The notes below the pieces were generated by a model. It had not been told where the DNA came from. It made no database searches and saw only the letters and a program-made list of their open reading frames with translations. A program made the translations under genes and the position numbers. Below are positions 59,983 to 64,000 of a DNA stretch of 64,000 nucleotides, piece by piece. Within the stretch, counting starts at the first letter, position 1. Each line of letters starts with the position of its first letter. Origin of the DNA: Chakrabartyella piscis (lineage in GTDB: Bacteria; Bacillota; Clostridia; Lachnospirales; Anaerotignaceae); assembly GCA_030067835.1 (NCBI GenBank), contig CP092441.1:1922001-1986000 (forward strand), written 5' to 3'.

Positions 59983-60891
59983 ATGAAAATTGCAGTCATT
60001 GGCGCTGGCGCTATGGGTTCCATTTATGGTGGTCACCTCTCTTTGCACCATGAAGTATATCTTGTGGACACCAACCAAACCATTGTGAATCACATCAACG
60101 CAAATGGTTTGACTTTGGAAGAAAATGGAGTGGATGTGGTATATCGACCAAAAGCAGTCACTTCCACAGAAGGTCTTGAAACTATGGATTTAATCATTTT
60201 GTTTGTCAAAGCACTCTTTTCCGAAGCAGCATTACAAGGAAACAAACATATCATTGGTGAAAATACATATTTGATGACTTTGCAAAACGGTTCTGGTCAC
60301 GAAGATATTTTAGGGAAATTCGCTCCTGAAAATCGTGTCATCATCGGTACCACAGAAGATAATGGTGCCATCTTAGGTGCAGGTCATGTGCGTCATGGTG
60401 GTGTAGGCAAAACAAATATTGGTATGTTGGTAGAAGATGAACAAAACGTTCTTCCTTCTTTCAAAGATGCATTTGATATTTGTGGTTTCCAAACAAAAAT
60501 TCATTCCAATATCCAACAACTGATTTGGGATAAATTGTTTACAAATGTATCCCTTAGTGTTGTGACTGGTGTATTGCAAGTACCAATTGGCTATATTTCT
60601 GCAAATCCTCATGCTTGGAATTTGACAAAACAACTTCTTCATGAAGCAGTTGCTGTTGCTCATGGTTTGGGATTAGAAGCAGATGAAGCCAAATCCTTGG
60701 AATCCATACAACAAGTCACCATCAATTCCCCAGAAGGCATCACTTCTATTTGCGCCGATTTACGTGATGGTAGAAAAACAGAAGTAGATACCATCAGTGG
60801 TTCTGTGGTGCGTGCTTCCAAAAAATGTGGTGTTCCAGCTCCTACTCATGAAATGATTGTGGAAATGGTGCATGCGTTAGAAGGAAAATAA
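59983..60891 (+). CDS. Ketopantoate reductase-family (ApbA/PanE) dehydrogenase
   Basis: About 302 residues. NADP site MKIAVIGAGAMGSIYGGHLSLHHEVYLVD (GxGxxG), then TLQNGSGHEDILG, IGTTEDNGAILGAGHVRHGGVGKTNIG and WDKLFTNVSLSVVTGVLQVP with the family's catalytic lysine and asparagine. C-terminal helical domain with PAPTHEMIVEMV. True pantothenate role is uncertain: no panB/C is near, and its position beside sugar-acid genes suggests a 2-keto acid reductase. ATG at 59983 (AAAGGATTG upstream) instead of 59926. Confidence 0.88.
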   Translation: MKIAVIGAGAMGSIYGGHLSLHHEVYLVDTNQTIVNHINANGLTLEENGVDVVYRPKAVTSTEGLETMDLIILFVKALFSEAALQGNKHIIGENTYLMTLQNGSGHEDILGKFAPENRVIIGTTEDNGAILGAGHVRHGGVGKTNIGMLVEDEQNVLPSFKDAFDICGFQTKIHSNIQQLIWDKLFTNVSLSVVTGVLQVPIGYISANPHAWNLTKQLLHEAVAVAHGLGLEADEAKSLESIQQVTINSPEGITSICADLRDGRKTEVDTISGSVVRASKKCGVPAPTHEMIVEMVHALEGK

Positions 60892-60916
60892 TCAACCAAC
60901 AAAATAAGTATACGAA

Positions 60917-60942
60917 AAAAGACCTCAAATATGGGGTCTTTT
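60917..60942 (+). terminator. Terminator after the PanE-like gene
   Basis: AAAAGACC pairs with GGGGTCTTTT (one bulge or G-U) then TTG. Confidence 0.85.
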
Positions 60943-60988
60943 GTTATTTACAGATATAGCAGCTCAATTGCAATCATATGTTTCACGC

Positions 60989-61015
60989 AAAAAGGCACCC
61001 CATATGGAGTGCCTC
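60989..61015 (-). terminator. Terminator of the aminotransferase gene
   Basis: Minus strand AGGCACTCCATATGGGGTGCCT with TTTTT following, 15 bases after the stop codon. Confidence 0.9.
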
Positions 61016-61029
61016 TTACATATCAATTC

Positions 61030-62229
61030 TTATTTATTGCCTGCTGCTTTGTAAGCTTCGATACCTTTGCCCAAAAGTTCGATACCACGAGCCATATCTT
61101 CTGCTTTCAAGATGTAAGCGATACGCAACTCGTTTTTGCCCAAACCTTCTGTAGCATAGAAGCCTTCAGCTGGAGCATACATAACTGTTTCGCCATTGTC
61201 TCTAAATTCTTGCAACAAGAAGATCAACAAGTCTTCTGTGCTTTCAACTGGCATTTTACATGTGATGTAGAATGCACCACCTGGTTTTTCACAAACAACG
61301 CCAGGGATTTTTTTGAGTGCTTCGTAGGAAACATCTCTTCTGTGTTCATATTCTGCCCTAACTTCTGTGAAGAAGGATGCATCCAATTCATAAAGTGCAG
61401 CTGCACCAACCATTTCAAGTGTAGGACAGCAAAGTCTACCCATAGCAATTTTCATAACACTTGACATAAGTTCTTCGTTTTTACAAACGATACAACCAAT
61501 TCTAGCACCACAAGCAGAGAAACGCTTGGAAACGGAGTCGATGATGATCACTCTGTCTGCAACATCTTCGAATTGACCGAAGGATGTCATTTCACGACCA
61601 TCATAAGCGAATTCTCTGTAAACTTCGTCAGCCAAAATCCAAAGATCGTGTTTTTTAGCGAAATCACAAATCAATCTCATGTCTTCTCTGGAAAGAATGC
61701 AACCTGTTGGGTTACCTGGGTTTACGATGGAGATCATTTTTGTTTTTTCTGTTACTGCTGCTTCCAAACGATCCAAGTAAGCGAATTTGTAACCATCTTC
61801 TACATATGTAGTCACAGGTTTTACAACACCATCAGCTGCTTGAATGAATGTCAAGTAGTTTGTGTAGTAAGGTTCTGCAACGATAACTTCATCACCAGGA
61901 TTGATCAAAGACAAGAATGCCAATGTCAAAGCTTCGGAACCACCACTTGTAATCAATACGTCTTTGCGTTCCAAAGGCATATCAAATGTTTTGAAGTAGT
62001 CAATGATAGAATCTTGCAATTGTGGAAGACCTGGAGATTCTGCATATGCAAGAACTTTTTGGTCGAAGTTTTTGATTGCATCCATAAATACTGGAGGTGT
62101 TACGATATCTGGTTGTCCAATGTTGAGGTGATAAATTTTTGTTCCTGCAGCTTTTGCTTCAGCAGCCATAGGATTGAATTTTCTGATTGGAGAATTTTGC
62201 ATTCCTTGTACTCTATCGGATAATTTCAT
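61030..62229 (-). CDS. Class I/II pyridoxal-phosphate aminotransferase
   Basis: 399 residues. Fold-type I aminotransferase of the aspartate aminotransferase superfamily: YHLNIGQPDIVTPPVFMDAI, TSGGSEALTLAFLSLINPGDEVIVAEPYY, VNPGNPTGCILSREDM and the PLP lysine in DSVSKRFSACGARIG. The C-terminal GNNELRIAY-like GKNELRIAYILKAEDM binds the second carboxylate. Substrate most likely aspartate, or a broad range. Monocistronic with its own promoter. Confidence 0.92.
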   Translation of the reverse strand: MKLSDRVQGMQNSPIRKFNPMAAEAKAAGTKIYHLNIGQPDIVTPPVFMDAIKNFDQKVLAYAESPGLPQLQDSIIDYFKTFDMPLERKDVLITSGGSEALTLAFLSLINPGDEVIVAEPYYTNYLTFIQAADGVVKPVTTYVEDGYKFAYLDRLEAAVTEKTKMISIVNPGNPTGCILSREDMRLICDFAKKHDLWILADEVYREFAYDGREMTSFGQFEDVADRVIIIDSVSKRFSACGARIGCIVCKNEELMSSVMKIAMGRLCCPTLEMVGAAALYELDASFFTEVRAEYEHRRDVSYEALKKIPGVVCEKPGGAFYITCKMPVESTEDLLIFLLQEFRDNGETVMYAPAEGFYATEGLGKNELRIAYILKAEDMARGIELLGKGIEAYKAAGNK

Positions 62230-62293
62230 TGTCTTCTCGTCTCCTTTTCGCTATTACGTTTGATAGAAATAACATTGCTTTTTTTATAACAAT

Positions 62294-62321
62294 ATTATAC
62301 CACTTTCTATAGGAAACACAA
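62294..62321 (-). promoter_or_regulatory. Promoter of the aminotransferase gene
   Basis: Minus strand TTGTGT, 16-base spacer, TATAAT, 65 bases before the start. Confidence 0.55.
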
Positions 62322-62615
62322 TAGCCCAAACACAAAATCCAGTGGCAAAATACAAGTTTGGTTCTTTTTATAGAAAATGGTTTGAAAAAGCCAGAAACGC
62401 AAATGTCCACAACAATATTTTTGTATGTATAAGCAATAGACATGGAAAAAAACGCCTTCAAAAAAAAGATTTTATGGTCACTTTATCTAATTTTTGCAGA
62501 AAAATATTCAACAAATTTTTCACAAAACACATCCTTCTATACACCAAAAATACCAATTTCCACTCAATACCCAGAATATCTAAAAAAGTTCTATGTATTT
62601 TTTTATGTCCATAAA
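62322..62615. other. AT-rich intergenic stretch, no gene seen
   Basis: About 295 bases between two minus-strand transcripts. Two short open frames here have poor amino-acid composition and no ribosome site. Confidence 0.55.
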
Positions 62616-62650
62616 GAAAAAGTGGTACAAAATCCTTCCATGTAACCACT
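62616..62650 (-). terminator. Terminator of the glnA-ANTAR operon
   Basis: Minus strand GTGGTTACA pairs with TGTACCAC (one bulge) and is followed by TTTTTC, 37 bases after the stop codon. Confidence 0.75.
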
Positions 62651-62686
62651 GAATTTTTCTATACCACAATTATTAAATCTATGTAT

Positions 62687-63253
62687 TTAAGCAAAATTTT
62701 CTAAAATATCTTCTGCCACTTCTCGTTTGGTCATACGCAAATCCATAGCACGTTTTTCCAAAATTTTATGAGCTTCGTTTTCAGAAATATTTTTTTGTTG
62801 CATCAAAACAAACTTGGCTTTTTCTGTCATTTTTACATCTTCCAATTTTTTTTGCATTCTTTGTTTTTCTCGAACAAAGGTACTCATACGAAAATGAATC
62901 CCCAAAGCCATACGCACACTTTGGTTACACATTTCCTTTTGCAATGGTTTTCCAACTGTCATAACACCACATGCATTCATTTGTACTTCCAATTCTGGAA
63001 CTTGTTCATTTTTTGCCAATAAAATCAAACCTGCACCTGTATTTTTGGAAGCTTGTATCAACAATTCATTGCCAAATTCATCACCCAAAGGAGCATTGAC
63101 CATAACAATCGCATAGGTTGTAGCACCTAGTTTTCTTCTTGCTTCTGCTCCATTTGTAGCAAATGACACTTGGAAATGAAAATTGGATTGCAAGTATTCT
63201 GCCAAAGCAGTTCTTGTTTTTTCACCACTATCTACAACCAAAATATGTTCCAC
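62687..63253 (-). CDS. ANTAR-domain response regulator (nitrogen-type RNA antiterminator)
   Basis: 188 residues, GTG start with GAGGTGATG upstream. N-terminal receiver-like domain (about 1-115, MEHILVVDSGEKTRTALAEYL; the usual second Asp and other phosphorylation residues look incomplete: VMVNAPLGD), a coiled coil, and a C-terminal ANTAR three-helix domain (about 130-188, AKFVLMQQKNISENEAHKILEKRAMDLRMTKREVAEDIL). ANTAR proteins bind paired hexaloop hairpins and stop termination. Its place 30 bases after glnA suggests nitrogen control; the receiver may not be phosphorylated normally. Confidence 0.92.
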   Translation of the reverse strand: MEHILVVDSGEKTRTALAEYLQSNFHFQVSFATNGAEARRKLGATTYAIVMVNAPLGDEFGNELLIQASKNTGAGLILLAKNEQVPELEVQMNACGVMTVGKPLQKEMCNQSVRMALGIHFRMSTFVREKQRMQKKLEDVKMTEKAKFVLMQQKNISENEAHKILEKRAMDLRMTKREVAEDILENFA

Positions 63254-63283
63254 ACCATCACCTCATCCCCAATGAAATTCCAC

Positions 63284-64000
63284 TCAAAGATACCCAAAAT
63301 ATTGTTTATCCTCAAATTCCATTGGATTTGATGCTGCTTCATATTGATTCCAAATTTTCTTTTGCAACTCCATATATTTTTCCACTGTTTTTGGAGGCAA
63401 CACACCCAAAACAAATGGACTATTTTCTGCCACTTCGATTGCATCCTTCATGTTCAAAGGTAGTGTTTTCAAGTTTTCTGGAATTTCTACATTTGCATCC
63501 AATAAATTCAAATCCACAGACTTAGACAATTCCATTTTTTCCCGAATACCTTCCAAGCCTGCTTCTATAATCAATGTCAATGCAAGATATAAATTACAAG
63601 TGGAATCTGGTGAACGCAACTCCATACGAGCATATTCCCCTTTTGCAGAAGGAATGCGAATCAATTGTGAACGATTTCCATGTGACCAAGTGATATATTG
63701 GGGTGCTTCGTGATTGCCAAATCGTCCATAAGAATTCGTTGTTGCATTCAAAAATACAGTTATTTCTTCTATATGATGCATGATACCTGCAACAAAACGT
63801 TCCCCTTCTTTTGTTTTTTCATCTCCAATGCGGAAAATATTTTCTCCATTTTGGAACAAAGAAAGATTGATATGCAATCCACTGCCAGGTTCGTTTTTCA
63901 AGGGTTTTGGCATGAAAGATGCATACATACCATTTGCATTTGCAACAGATTTCACCACAGATTTGAAGGTGACAAAGTTATCTGCACTACGCAAAGCATT
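63284..64000 (-). CDS. glnA: Glutamine synthetase, C-terminal part (cut by right window edge)
   Basis: About 239 residues to a proper stop at 63284; the frame runs open to the window end. Catalytic glutamine synthetase motifs present: PKPLKNEPGSGLHINLSLF (ATP-binding GSGxHxNxS), NSYGRFGNHEAPQYITWSHGNRSQLIRIP (NRS/R substrate site), and MELRSPDSTCNLYLALTLIIEAG (ERxRxPD/NPYL equivalents). Makes glutamine from glutamate and ammonia. Operon with the ANTAR gene. Confidence 0.94.
   Translation of the reverse strand, partial: NALRSADNFVTFKSVVKSVANANGMYASFMPKPLKNEPGSGLHINLSLFQNGENIFRIGDEKTKEGERFVAGIMHHIEEITVFLNATTNSYGRFGNHEAPQYITWSHGNRSQLIRIPSAKGEYARMELRSPDSTCNLYLALTLIIEAGLEGIREKMELSKSVDLNLLDANVEIPENLKTLPLNMKDAIEVAENSPFVLGVLPPKTVEKYMELQKKIWNQYEAASNPMEFEDKQYFGYL

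Noticed and set aside
62442..62645. Open frame of 67 codons upstream of the terminator
   Set aside because: Low-complexity Lys/Phe/Tyr-rich translation from AT-rich DNA, no ribosome site, overlaps a terminator hairpin.

Overview
The window reads as a chromosome segment of a spore-forming anaerobic Firmicute of class Clostridia, probably near Lachnospiraceae/Anaerotignum. Supporting this are sigE-spoIIGA, a SpoVB-like gene, spo0A, an IspH-ribosomal protein S1 fusion, a NifS/NifU pair, a tandem glycine riboswitch and low-GC native codon use with strong AGGAGG-type ribosome sites. The genus is an inference. I see no rRNA, tRNA or CRISPR array.

Layout. 1-5.1 kb: the start of sigE (cut by the window edge) and spoIIGA, a MATE exporter, the NifS/NifU iron-sulfur pair and a small XRE regulator. 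5.1-14.3 kb: a ten-gene Mrp/Mbh-like cation/proton antiporter operon with four large NuoL/M/N-type subunits. 14.7-18.1 kb: an APC amino-acid permease behind a tandem glycine riboswitch, then a spoVB-like gene broken by a one-base homopolymer frameshift. 18.1-30.2 kb: housekeeping genes on the minus strand (ispH-S1 fusion, plsC, cmk, a flavoprotein, a histidine phosphatase, a pseudouridine synthase, an ABC-F ATPase, alkD-like, rsmA, a small exporter) plus one plus-strand D-Ala-D-Ala carboxypeptidase. The gaps between them carry two families of short palindromic repeats. 30.4-32.6 kb: an RpiR-type regulator and spo0A.

32.6-45.7 kb: a complete 13.1-kb mobile element with higher GC. Its ends are matching 22-bp terminal inverted repeats (18/22 identical). 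It sits six bases after the spo0A stop codon and separates that gene from the remains of its terminator. It carries a large serine recombinase, a TnpW-like small protein, a MobV relaxase, a CHC2 primase, a D5/P4-type helicase, an XRE repressor with a palindromic operator, and cargo: a TetR regulator divergent from an RND/MMPL transporter that overlaps a very large GLUG-repeat surface protein. This cargo and a multi-hairpin region beside it are the least explained parts of the window.

45.8-60.9 kb: a hexuronate/keto-sugar-acid catabolic region. It holds uxaA, uxaB, a GntR regulator with TTGTATACAA operators, a kduD-like dehydrogenase, uxaC, a TRAP transporter, yiaL- and yiaK-like genes, LacI and GntR regulators, a cyclase-family hydrolase and a ketopantoate-reductase-like enzyme. 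Together these would import sugar acids, isomerise and reduce or dehydrate them to 2-keto-3-deoxygluconate, and adjust expression with three regulators. 61.0-64.0 kb: a class I aminotransferase, an ANTAR RNA-binding response regulator and the C-terminal part of glutamine synthetase, cut by the right edge.
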